Assembly (NCBI RefSeq): GCF_020283565.1
Contig: NC_060061.1
Span: forward strand, 47,715,362-47,779,361
Origin: Trifolium pratense
Lineage: Eukaryota > Streptophyta > Magnoliopsida > Fabales > Fabaceae
Direction of reading: 5' to 3'
DNA: 64,000 bases
Shown piece after piece: positions 1-9,031 of this stretch. The position numbers and the translations under genes are program-made. The notes beneath the pieces are model-generated. The model ran no database searches, had not been told where the DNA came from, and was given only the letters and a program-made list of their open reading frames with translations. How positions within the stretch are numbered: the first letter of the stretch is position 1; the number at the start of each line of letters is the position of its first letter.

Positions 1-873
1 TGATAATCTCATTCATCTTTCTCTTGAGATGGTGCTATTTCCAAATCACTCTCACTTGTCAAACGGTCAATGCAGCATGTGCCAACAAATAAGTCTAAGA
101 TATATATTACCACACTTTTTTGAGTGTTTATTTTAGCTTGATTTATGTTTTAAGTATTTTAAATAATTATAAGCTAGCTAGCACCCACTCACACATAAAA
201 TTACATGAGAATTCTGCTTGTCGTGCACTGTTCGTGTGTAAATCTGTCGTACCATATAGCAATCCTCATTTTAAATACATTCAAATTATTGTTTATAGAA
301 TAAACTAAGACTATACATTCAAATTATTGTTTATAGAATAAATTATTGTTACATAGTAGTTTGATTTTATATAGTTTGTGAAATTTCAAAATGATTTCAC
401 GCCGCAACAACCGCATTCACAACGACTGCAACCGCAACCGCATCCGCGACCGCAACCGCAATTTAAAACCTTGGTTTAGAGGTTATATAGTTGAATAATA
501 TAACAGTTTACAGAACTCAACACATGTATAGTAGGCAATATCGATCACTTTCTCTATTTTTAATAGAAAATAAGTTAATGCAGCATGTTCTTAATTTTAT
601 TATAGAAAATCACTGACAACTGAATTTGGGTAAATCTCAAAATATATTATAAGTGTTAAACTTTCACACATAGGGAAAATTAAGTAGAATGTTAAATGAA
701 TATAGTTATTACTCCAATGTTTATCTAAACTGTCACTTTAGGAACTTGGAATTTTGTAGACTCTAACTAATTAACCGATGAAAATTTCATTTCTTAATCC
801 ATAGTTAATTTCTAAGTCACCGTCCAATCATGCACCAAATTAATATTGTAAGCCTTGGTAATTAGAGCATTTC
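1..873. other. 3' flank of CNL-A, no gene
   Basis: AT-rich sequence with no supportable gene. It contains a hAT-type MITE remnant (listed separately) and a short direct repeat: the block ACATTCAAATTATTG occurs near 277 and 315. About 850-990 resembles 44,527-44,640 of the CNL-B region, so both appear to be old sequence found downstream of a type II LRR exon. The 62-codon open frame at 120-308 has no recognisable features. Confidence 0.6.
230..474. mobile_element. Remnant of hAT-type MITE (CAAGGTTTTAAATTGC family)
   Basis: The right end (about 390-474) is a run of CCGCAACCGCAT-like repeats ending in GCAATTTAAAACCTTG. It matches the right half of the complete copy at 32,879-33,374, including the shared stretch around TTTCAAAATGATTTCACGCC. 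I see no left terminal repeat, so this copy is truncated. Confidence 0.6.
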
Positions 874-906
874 TTACATGGGCACAAACACATTTAATAA
901 TCTTCT
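874..906 (-). CDS. Candidate terminal exon of CNL-A (10 codons plus stop)
   Basis: Downstream of exon 6 the minus strand reads a purine-rich stretch ending in GCAG at 910-907, followed in phase 0 by AGA AGA TTA TTA AAT GTG and then TAA at 876-874. It would close the CNL-A frame after the exon 6 donor (intron 907-1,023). The upstream tract is purine-rich, which makes a poor acceptor. The only support is phase and position, so this is a weak prediction. Confidence 0.22.
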   Translation of the reverse strand, partial: RRLLNVFVPM

Positions 907-1023
907 CTGCTTTTTTTAATTATTTTTGTATGTGCTCAAACATTTTTCATTCAGGGTTATATCCAGATAATTATGTGAATAATAAGTAAACAATTTTCAT
1001 AATAAAAAATGACAATTGTGTAC

Positions 1024-1842
1024 CTTTTCTAAGAACAATTGTTCAATAGTTGTGTTAAGATCACCTTTCCATCTCATCTCTCCTTCTTCCACTTCAACTT
1101 CTGTCAGGTATGGTGCTACTGTGACTCCAGATGAGAATATCTTCATTTGAGGGCACCCTTTAACAATGAAACGTAAGAAAGATGGGAATATGAATGCTTG
1201 TTTCCCATGACAGAAGCTTCTAAAACTTGGCAAAGAAGACAATTCCAAGTATTCCAAGTTTTCAAATATGATGTTTTCCTCTGCTTTTTCTTCATCAATC
1301 TGATTCACAACATCCAACATCTTCTCACAATTCATTATTATTAATGTTGTGAGTTGTACAAGACTTTTAGCTGTTGAGGATGTTATTAAATAAGTAAGCT
1401 CTTTGCAATTCTCCACATTCAAATATGTTAAATTTGTGAAAGATGTTGATGATGGTACCAAGCTTATCAAACTTGGACAATTCCATGCAGATAACTCTTC
1501 AAGATATTGCAGCAGAGGATGATCCAATGGAAAGTCTTCCTGCCATATGTACTTGAGATTTTCCAATTCATAAAGATACAAACTTCTTATTTGTTTTGAA
1601 ATATGCATACTGAGATGACCAATGGTTTCTTTAGTGGGGAACAATGTTTCAAAAGAACTATTACGCACTTGAAATTTTTTAAGATTAGGAAAGGATGTAT
1701 GGATATCATTCAGAAATATAGTTGGAGTTCCATCGAAGCATTGCAAACGAAGATATTCAACTTTATGAAAGACATTTTCTTGATTCAATATCTCCATCAC
1801 ATCCGGGCCATTTATTGCCAATTCCACCAGGTTGGGGCTCAA
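1024..1842 (-). CDS. CNL-A exon 6, type II LRR exon
   Basis: 273 codons, phase 0. The acceptor TTTCAG ends at 1,843 and the donor AAG|GTACAC is at 1,024/1,023. It starts LSPNLVELAINGPDV and ends NTTIEQLFLEK, matching the ends of CNL-A exon 4 and CNL-B exons 4, 6 and 8. It holds irregular RPS2-type LRRs of the form L..L.V..C..L..L. It is the most divergent type II exon in the window. The 147-base intron before it contains a second copy of its own acceptor region: GGTTGGGGCT occurs at about 1,830 and again at 1,940, after a repeated AATTAATACTAGTTTATGAG. Confidence 0.8.
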
Positions 1843-1989
1843 CTGAAAAATTAAACATAAAAAAAATAAAAATTAATACTAGTTTATGAGGTAAATTAAT
1901 CAATTAAATTAAACATTCAAAATTAATACTAGTTTATGAGGTTGGGGCTAAACTGAGAGGGGAAAAAAGTATGGTTGGAAAGGAATTAC

Positions 1990-2715
1990 CTTTTCAATAG
2001 AAAATAGAGCTTGTTGAGGTCTGATGGGATTTCCGCCCACTGTGTTCGGCTGTTGGAAGAAAAACATTCTTAATGCTTCACAACGATATACATTAAGAAT
2101 CTTCAAGGAAGGAAGGCACTCTAAAACATACTTTCCCCGATAGAAGCTCTTAAGGTTTGTCAAATGATATAGTACCAATTCATTCAGTTGGGGAAAATTA
2201 AAATTTATTTCCATTGATCCTTCTTCCATTTCTACAATTTCCTCAACTCCGCAAAACGTTATATCAAGCATTTCAAGATGTCTAAGATCTTGGCATAGTG
2301 ACAATGGAAAGATATATAGCAAGCTTTGGCACATAGAAACATCCACCTTGCATAAGTTTCCAAAGCTGATAATTTCATGAGGATCCTCATTCCATATGTG
2401 CTTCAATTTTGGCAAACTAGATAAAGTCAAACTTTTCAACTGAGTGATTTGTTTTATCAATATTTCTCTAGACTTCATACTTTTCACATCAAACACAGCT
2501 TCTAATGAATCACAATCTGTTACTTCTAATTCTTCCAATCCATGCAACGCTTGCATTACATTTGATGGTAAAAGTACATGTGACAAAAAATCACATCTTT
2601 CCACTACTAGGGATTTCAGATTGCAAAACACATCGTGATTAAGTTGGCCATACCACAAATCTTTTAGCTCAGGGTAGTCAGATAAGGCTAAACAGTTAAA
2701 TTTACGAAATGCAAC
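1990..2715 (-). CDS. CNL-A exon 5, type I LRR exon
   Basis: 242 codons, phase 0. The acceptor CTGAACAG is at 2,717-2,716 and the donor AAG|GTAATT at 1,990/1,989. The protein starts VAFRKFNCLALSDYPELKDL and ends QQALFSIEK. The WYGQ motif and the CDFLSHVL stretch are shared with CNL-B exons 5 and 7, so this is the ortholog-like exon of the pair that was duplicated in CNL-B. It is a leucine-rich sensor segment with cysteine at the end of many repeats. The codons run without a stop, although lesions upstream would prevent translation. Confidence 0.85.
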
Positions 2716-3064
2716 CTGTTCAGTCAAATTAATTAACATATCAAGAGGCATATCAAAATAGGTTTTAACCAATATTTAATCATGTGTAATAATATTGTAA
2801 ACTACAATTATTCATCTTCAAAAGGTTCATGATCTAGATAGATAGTCTTTAACCTACAATTTATTTCATTTGTAAGAAGAATTTTTTTATTGGTACCACA
2901 AAATGATTCTAACAGAGATATATGCTTAAATTAACAAAAAGTAAATAAGCCAGCCAGGAATTAGGAAAATAAAATTAAATATGAAAATTATATTTCATAG
3001 AATAAGAACAAAATACACAAAGGGAAAGAACATTTTCAGAACAATGAATAAGAGAAAGAACAAT

Positions 3065-3292
3065 CAATCCGTTACCGGTACACATATGGTACTCGTATCG
3101 TAGGTACCATTCTCTATCCATTTTTGCTTGGTTGATATGTTGTGGGAAAATCACGGAAGGTATTTTTATTTTTTATTGCATTTCAATTCCATCTCTTAAT
3201 TTTGATGAAAATAATGCAAATATTGGACAAAACAAAATTAGCCATATTTCGTACCCATAACCGTACTCGGACGGTCGGACCTATGCATCATA
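3065..3292. mobile_element. Degenerate hAT-like MITE in CNL-A intron 4
   Basis: The reverse complement begins CTATGATGCATAGGTCCG, and the other end carries GTACCGGTAAC-like repeats with internal GTACGG motifs. The start resembles CTATGAAGCCTGGATAC of the complete element at 35,736-36,492. I could not find a target duplication, so the boundaries are approximate. Confidence 0.4.
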
Positions 3293-3482
3293 GTGAATAG
3301 CCAATTTCCCTTTAATTTTATAGTAGAATGAAGATTTGTGCTATGTATCTCTTTTGCAATATATTTTTAACGATGTGGATTAAAAATCAACTATCATGCA
3401 TCCAAAGACAAAAAAAAAAAAAAAAAACAAGGGTAAATCATGATATTGTTACACAAAAATTAAATTGGTAAATCAAGCATAC

Positions 3483-4292
3483 CTTATCTTCAAATATGTT
3501 GGTTATTGTATCATTTAGGTTTCCCTTCCAAAGCCATTCATCATTTTCTGCAATTTTAACTTTTCGAAGATTTGGTGTACTTGTGTTTCCCTCTGAAAAA
3601 ATCTTCATGCGAGGACATTCCCTCACAATTACTTCCTTCAACATTGGAAACTTCAAGAAGCACTTACTAGAACAAAATTTGGTGAGGCTTGGCAAACAAT
3701 CCAATATCAATAATTCTAAACTAATAAATGCAATGCCAAGATTTTCCTCTCCAGTAATTATTTCTTCAAGTGAATTACAGTCTTTTACCTTTAGCAAAAT
3801 GAGCTTGTCCAGATTTTTTTCTGTAGTGGATGTGATTAAATTTTTTAACCCGTTGCAATTTGTTATCTGCAGATATTCCAGATGATTAAGCGTGGCAGAA
3901 GCAGGTAACAAACTTAACAAACTAGAACAATTATCAACATCTAAGTATTCAAGGTGCTCAAGAACTGGGTCAATTTTGAATCCTTCTTCACATATATGTT
4001 GGAGTTTATGTAACTGATACAAAGTGAGGCATTTGAGCCGTGGGTAAGTCTTCTTCTCACTTATCTGTCCTTCATCTTGAAATATTTTCTTGAAGCAACT
4101 CCATTCAACATATAGTTCCTCAAGAGTGTGCACATTTTGAAGAAACCAATAAGGAAATGTAGCATCTTCAATATTATGATAGGACAAATGAAGATCTCTC
4201 ATTTTGGTGAATAGGGCACTTGAGTTTTGAGCTTGCAATATCACGTTAGCTTCATTGTTATTTATTCTCAACATCTTCAAATTTGGAATAAC
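3483..4292 (-). CDS. CNL-A exon 4, type II LRR exon
   Basis: 270 codons, phase 0, with acceptor TTTTAG before 4,292 and donor AAG|GTATGC at 3,483/3,482. It starts VIPNLKMLRINNNEANVI and ends LNDTITNIFEDK. It has exactly the same length as CNL-B exon 4 (45,460-46,269) and is nearly identical over most of its length, for example TFPYWFLQNVHTLE. It lies after the type I exon 3 and before the type I exon 5, following the alternating pattern. The exon itself has no frame lesion. Confidence 0.88.
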
Positions 4293-5156
4293 CTAAAATA
4301 CATATAAAGAACAATTTAAAAGAATTTAGACATTTAATATTGCCTCAAAAAGTAATTACGTTTGACTCAAATTTGCACTCCATATTTTTTTTATTGTAGC
4401 CTTGAAGGCAACTTTTTGATTCAATAAAAATAGAGATTTTTCTCAAGTTTGGTGGATTCCAAATTATTCCTTCTGGTGGATTTTCGGAAGTCTAGTGGAT
4501 TCTAGATTAGTTACTTTTTTCTGGTGGATTCCGGAAATCTGGTGGATTCCAGAGCTTTTATCTAATAGGATTAGCGCTTGCTTTTCCTTCACGCTTCCGT
4601 ACTGCGTCACTTCTACTCATAAGAAAACGTCCCTTTATAACTTAAAAGTAATAGTTTATCTCTAAAATGAATAAGAGTGAATATATCTCTTAAATTTTAT
4701 CCAGTTAACATCATAGTACACTTTAAATGAAATTAATGGTGAATATATACTTATTTCTCACTTTAAAGAACCTTATCATTGTCAACTTTATTGTTAAACC
4801 ACAACTGAGAATCTCCCTTATCCATAGATTTGTTGTTGTGCTTTTGGTTTTGGTTGGATTTGTGGTGATGAAGATAATGATTGTGTTGGAGGAAGAGAGA
4901 TAGATAGAAAGAGTTTGTGTTGGAGGAAGAGAGATAGAAGGAAAGGTTTTGTGAAATGGAAGAAGAGGAAGAAATGGAAAAGAAAAAAAAAAGTATTGTC
5001 ATTTTGGTCCTTCGCCATATCATCAGATCACTTGTCCAACTAATGTCTACTCAGTGTGCCACGTGTCTCTAACAGGGACGAATCTATGTTAAGGCCAAGT
5101 ATGGCCATGGCCACACCAAATTTTTCAATTTTTTTGTGTGTAGTTAAATATATTTG

Positions 5157-5250
5157 GTCCCCTGAGCTTAACTCAGTTGGTTGAGACATCGCATATATTA
5201 TTTATGAGCCGGAGTTCGAACTTCGGACACTCTACTATTAAGAAAACTTG
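5157..5250 (+). mobile_element. tRNA-derived SINE
   Basis: Box A-like GCTTAACTCAGTTGGTTGAG at about 5,166 and box B-like GGAGTTCGAACTTC at 5,211 lie about 45 bases apart, the spacing of a Pol III tRNA head. No acceptor stem or 3' CCA-compatible end is seen, so it is a SINE rather than a tRNA gene. The 3' limit is uncertain. Confidence 0.65.
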
Positions 5251-5695
5251 TATTTTTGAATGATTATTTCGTAGGTATGTTTTAAAAAAAGTTCATCTAG
5301 AAAAAAAAGAACACAAAATATTTGATTTCTAGGTCATAATTTTCATTACTTTTATTTTAAAAAGTCATATTTAAATACATATCATGTCAAAAAATGATAA
5401 ATAAAAGAGAAATACAAATTATTTAGTGTTGTAAATTTCCATTTGCATAAGTTTAATGTTAAATATAGTGAAGAGAATAATAAACTTTTAATATTTTGTA
5501 GTTTTTCTTCGGTCAAGGACCAGAATAACGGCGAGTTACACATTGAGAGACTAAAATGAGTGTTTCCCCAAAAAAGAATATATATTTTACTCAAACTTTT
5601 TTTTTTTTGACAAAATATTTTACTCAAACTTAAAGATCTTTAAACATAATAATTATCATTTTTAAGGAAAAAACAAAATAGAATGAAATCATAAA

Positions 5696-5776
5696 ACCAA
5701 AAAAATGAATGAAATCATAAAAAATGAATGAAATCATGTAACCAAAAAAAATGAATGAAATCATAAAAAATGAAAA
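5696..5776. repeat. Minisatellite, AATGAATGAAATCAT units
   Basis: Four imperfect copies of AAAAAATGAATGAAATCATA lie in tandem, two of them separated by GTAACC or ACC. It is in intron 3 of CNL-A and no function is suggested. Confidence 0.75.
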
Positions 5777-6314
5777 GATGGAATACACACACTATACGTG
5801 GTGATGGACTGACAGTGAGGAGAAGACGAGGATTTGAGGAGATAGTGGACTTCTAAACTTTCAACTGTTGTGTCAAAAAAAAAAACTTTCAACTGTTAGA
5901 TTAATCTAAAGGGTGGATTTTATTGTTGAGAGAGATCGATAAAAAAAAGAGATTGAGAGGATCCGTTTTCAGATAAGGAGTTTGCATTGGCTTCAGAGTA
6001 TCAAAATATGAGTATCAAAATATTGGCCATTAAAATGGACAGCCTCAGTATACCCAAAAAAAAAAAAAATGGACAGCCTCAAAATTTCGTGAAAAATCTA
6101 AATGATTAATATAAAAAATTAATAATTTATAGAATATCAAATTTATTTAAAGTTTCCGTCTTAGACCCCAAAATTTCTGGCCCTGTTTGGCTGGTGTAGT
6201 TCAATTTTAAATCCAAAACTTTTAAGTTTTTTCTTGTTTTTTTACTCAATTAGTTTTGAATTTGACAATTGAATACATGCATCTATATGTAAATTTATAT
6301 GATGATATGCATAC

Positions 6315-7120
6315 CTCTTCGACAATGAAAGGTGGTTGTGGCGTTAAAACGGAGAGTTTGTCATCTTGAAAATTGGAGCTTCTTGTAGACAGAGTTCTGT
6401 ACAAATTCAACTTTGCACAATTGGAAACATTAATGTTCTTCAAAGATAAACATGCTAGGGTATGCTCTTTAGCATAGAAACCCTTGAGTTTATGCAAGTT
6501 CCAAAGCAATAAACTACTTAGTTCATTAAACTCAAATGTGGGAGCTGCACTCACTCCAAATTCTTTCTCTTTCTCCTCTGCAACAATTTCCTTCATGTTT
6601 CCACAATTTTCTATATGAAGTTCTTGGAGATCACTCCAAATTCTTTCTCTTTCTCCTCTGCAACAATTTCCTTCATGTTTCCACAATTTTCTATATGAAG
6701 TTCTTGGAGATGTGAACAACAAGTGGCTATAGAAAGTGGTAATAGATACTCCAAGCTTTCACAGTTTGTAAGTTTTACAAATATAAGAATTTGAAAACTA
6801 AGAATTCTGTGAAGATCCCCACTCCATATATTTTTCAGTTTTGGCAATCCATCTATAACAACTTTCAAATGTGTTGCATTCTCTGCACTGCTATTTTCAT
6901 TGAAACTCAATTCAAATATCTCTTCTACCAAAGCACAATCTGTAACCTTCAACATCTCTAGCTTTTTATATGTTGTTTGCATTGAAGAAGGAAAAACAAC
7001 GACAATTTTCTTACAATTGATCACCTCCAATTGCTTCACTGTTTCAAATTGGCGGTGCCATATTGTCTTCAAGTTGTCCATGTCCTTCAATGTGATTTTC
7101 TCTAATTTGAAAAAATGAAC
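6315..7120 (-). pseudogene. CNL-A exon 3, type I LRR exon with frameshifting 80-bp duplication
   Basis: Acceptor TTTGTAG before 7,120, donor GAG|GTATGC at 6,315/6,314. The exon is 806 bases, which is not a multiple of three. Removing one copy of the 80-bp tandem repeat (6,551-6,630 and 6,631-6,710) leaves 726 bases, or 242 codons, a normal type I length. The upstream frame reads KLEKITLKDMDNLKTIWHRQ and continues to the duplication, then ends at a stop soon after. The second frame resumes with EFNELSSLLLWNLHKLKGF and ends PPFIVEE. The matching exon of CNL-B (49,465-50,085) lacks the duplication but has a deletion at the same place. Confidence 0.88.
6551..6710. repeat. Perfect 80-bp tandem duplication in coding exon
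   Basis: Copies 6,551-6,630 and 6,631-6,710 are identical base for base, each starting TCACTCCAAATTC and ending TTCTTGGAGA. Identity of the copies indicates a recent event. 80 is not divisible by 3, so the reading frame of CNL-A exon 3 is lost. Confidence 0.97.
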
Positions 7121-7214
7121 CTACAAATTCACAAATAGCCAATATCATTATACATAATTATTTAAATACAAGTTTAAAATTAATTGAATGTTCCGAGTGG
7201 TAGAATTAACATAC

Positions 7215-7460
7215 CTCTTCCATTTTATTGTTTCTTTCTTCTTTGGCTATTATATCCTCCATCAAAGGACAGTTACTTATTTCAAGTTGTTTGAGGTTCT
7301 CAAAACTTTTAACCATAATAGAGGAGAATAAGTACTTCAATCCATCACAACTCTCCACAATCAAGCTCGTTAAGTTGCACATAGACCGATAATTGTCATT
7401 CCAAATTTTATTCAAATCGAGAAAACTCAATTTAAGGAAATGCAAATCTGGAAATGCAAC
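7215..7460 (-). CDS. CNL-A exon 2, LRR exon
   Basis: 82 codons, phase 0. Acceptor TATGTAG before 7,460, donor GAG|GTATGT at 7,215/7,214. It starts VAFPDLHFLKLSFLDLNKIW and ends in acidic and basic residues (KEERNNKMEE). It has the same length as CNL-B exon 2 (50,182-50,427). It encodes two to three LRRs of the RPS2 type. The 94-base intron to exon 3 and the 1,571-base intron from exon 1 flank it; the latter is swollen by two MITEs. Confidence 0.88.
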
Positions 7461-7635
7461 CTACATAAAAACAAATTAACATAAATCATAATTGAATGCT
7501 AATGTATGATGTATATATCTTAACAAAAATATGATAAACATTTAAAAATATATATCGATACAACATTGATGCGTTAAGATCGATATTAGTATTATAAATG
7601 GATTATAAACAAAAAAAAAAGTATTAGTATTATAA

Positions 7636-8690
7636 GGGGGGTGTATTGGATTGGGATTTCATGAGACAATTTTGGCAAAAAAAGTCTTGATGATTTTATG
7701 AGATTTTGTTGGACTATATTGATTTTGTGAGATTTTAAAGACTTTTTTATAGAGACTTTTTTACAATCAAGATTTTTAAAACATGATTTGAATGGATTTT
7801 GAGAGATTTTTTTCAAAAAACTTTTTACAATCAAGATTTCATAATACTTTATATATTAAGAAACTTTTGTATATTAGGCAAATTTTAAAAGAATCAATAA
7901 ATTTTAATAAAAGAAATTATATTTTTTTGGGAATCCAAATTTTTAAACAAAAAAAAAGCCTTACATTTTTTTCACGTATATGTTTCTAATCACAAATAAA
8001 AACCATTATCACCATTGATGGGAAAAGAAGCAGATGAAGGTAACGAAAAAAAAATTGGCGTAAAAAGTTGTATTGAATCAAAAGTTTGTAAAAAAGATGT
8101 AGAATTTGTTAAAATATTTTTTTGCAAAAAAACATATTTGATAGAAGAAGAAGAAGAAGAAGAAGAAGAAGAAGAAGAACTGATATAATGATGATGAAAG
8201 TAAAAAATCTTGGAGAGTTTGAAAAAGTCTCAAGTCTTTTGGTGAGATTCTTGAACAAGTGAACAAAGAAAAGAAGAAGGAGTGCAGTGATGATGAACTA
8301 TGAAAAAATAAAGAAAAAAAAAATTGATACAGTGATGATGAAAATAAAAAGTCTTGGAGATTTCAAAAAAGTCCCAAGGCTTTTGGTGAGATTGTTGAAA
8401 AAGTCTATCAAGTGTATTTTCAACTAAAAAGTCTCTCAAAATCCATTCCATAGAAGAATCCATCAAAATCGGTAGACTTTTGAATACCAGTAGACATTTT
8501 AAAAGTAGTACCAAATCTCAATTGAATACCAACGGATTTTATTGCCCTGAAAAAAAAATCATGTTTGTCTTAATTGAATACCACAAGATTTATTTAACTT
8601 TTGTAAAAGTCTTGATTGAATACCTCAAGATTTTTTTGTCATAAAAAAGTCTTTTAAAATCCCATGAAATCTCAATCCAATACACCCTCC
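7636..8690. mobile_element. PIF/Harbinger-like non-autonomous element, 1,055 bp
   Basis: Terminal inverted repeats GGGGGGTGTATTGGATTGGG and, at the right, CTCAATCCAATACACCCTCC, flanked by TAA at 7,633-7,635 and 8,691-8,693. A 3-bp TAA/TTA duplication and G-rich ends are typical of PIF/Harbinger. The interior is a set of subterminal copies of AAGTCTTGATTG and AAAAGTCTTTTAAAATC with no transposase. Related copies lie at 30,804-32,057 and 46,525-47,573. It lies in intron 1 of CNL-A, and CNL-B has no insertion there. Confidence 0.85.
8143..8179. repeat. GAA microsatellite
   Basis: About twelve GAA units inside the Harbinger-like element. It creates a long Phe/Glu homopolymer in spurious open frames. 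Confidence 0.9.
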
Positions 8691-8774
8691 TAAGTCTACA
8701 AAGATGGGTTTTTATAATAAATTAAAGATTGATACTCAATTGCTTATTTACTAAACCTGCCAATTTATATATTA

Positions 8775-9006
8775 CTCATTTTGTACCACAATATATGTCA
8801 CTTTGACACTTTTACATATATTAAGAAATATAATTAATGTTATACGGAAAAGAGAGTTGATTTACAAAATTGTCCTTCATTTATGATATGGAAAAAATAA
8901 ATTGAAGAATTGAAAGAAGAGCAAGTAATAAATAGTTAATGGTATAATATGAAAAATAACATTAAATGCTTCATTGGTAAACGACATATATTGTTGTACC
9001 TAAACA
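8775..9006. mobile_element. Stowaway-like MITE, 232 bp
   Basis: Left end CTCATTTTGTACCACAATAT, right end ATATATTGTTGTACCTAAAC, inverted with respect to each other and flanked by TA. It lies 26 bases from the exon 1 donor of CNL-A. The sequence just outside (ATCACAAAATTAAAAA) is shared with CNL-B intron 1 at 50,590. Confidence 0.65.
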
Positions 9007-9031
9007 TATCACAAAATTAAAAAGAACATAC

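Larger units (their letters stand above)
4293..6314. other. CNL-A intron 3
   Basis: 2,022 bases without coding sequence. It holds repeated TCTGGTGGATTCC units at about 4,440-4,555, a GA-rich duplicated block (GTGTTGGAGGAAGAGAGATAG twice, 4,880-4,960), a SINE at 5,157, a minisatellite at 5,696 and an A-run flanked by two copies of AATGGACAGCCTCA (near 6,033 and 6,070). The stretch 6,020-6,160 is homologous to 49,230-49,340 in the corresponding intron of CNL-B. A large share of this sequence is therefore shared ancestral intron plus small insertions. Confidence 0.7.

Noticed and set aside
4763..5023. 86-codon Ser/His/Asn-rich frame on the minus strand
   Set aside because: It arises from a duplicated GA-rich stretch in intron 3 of CNL-A; no protein features.
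5166..5224. tRNA-like A and B boxes (also at 12,632, 13,563, 43,364 and 54,991)
   Set aside because: No acceptor stems or complete cloverleaf; longer bodies follow, so they are SINE heads rather than tRNA genes.
8078..8514. Phe-rich frames on the minus strand
   Set aside because: They are produced by the GAA microsatellite and T-runs of a Harbinger-like element.
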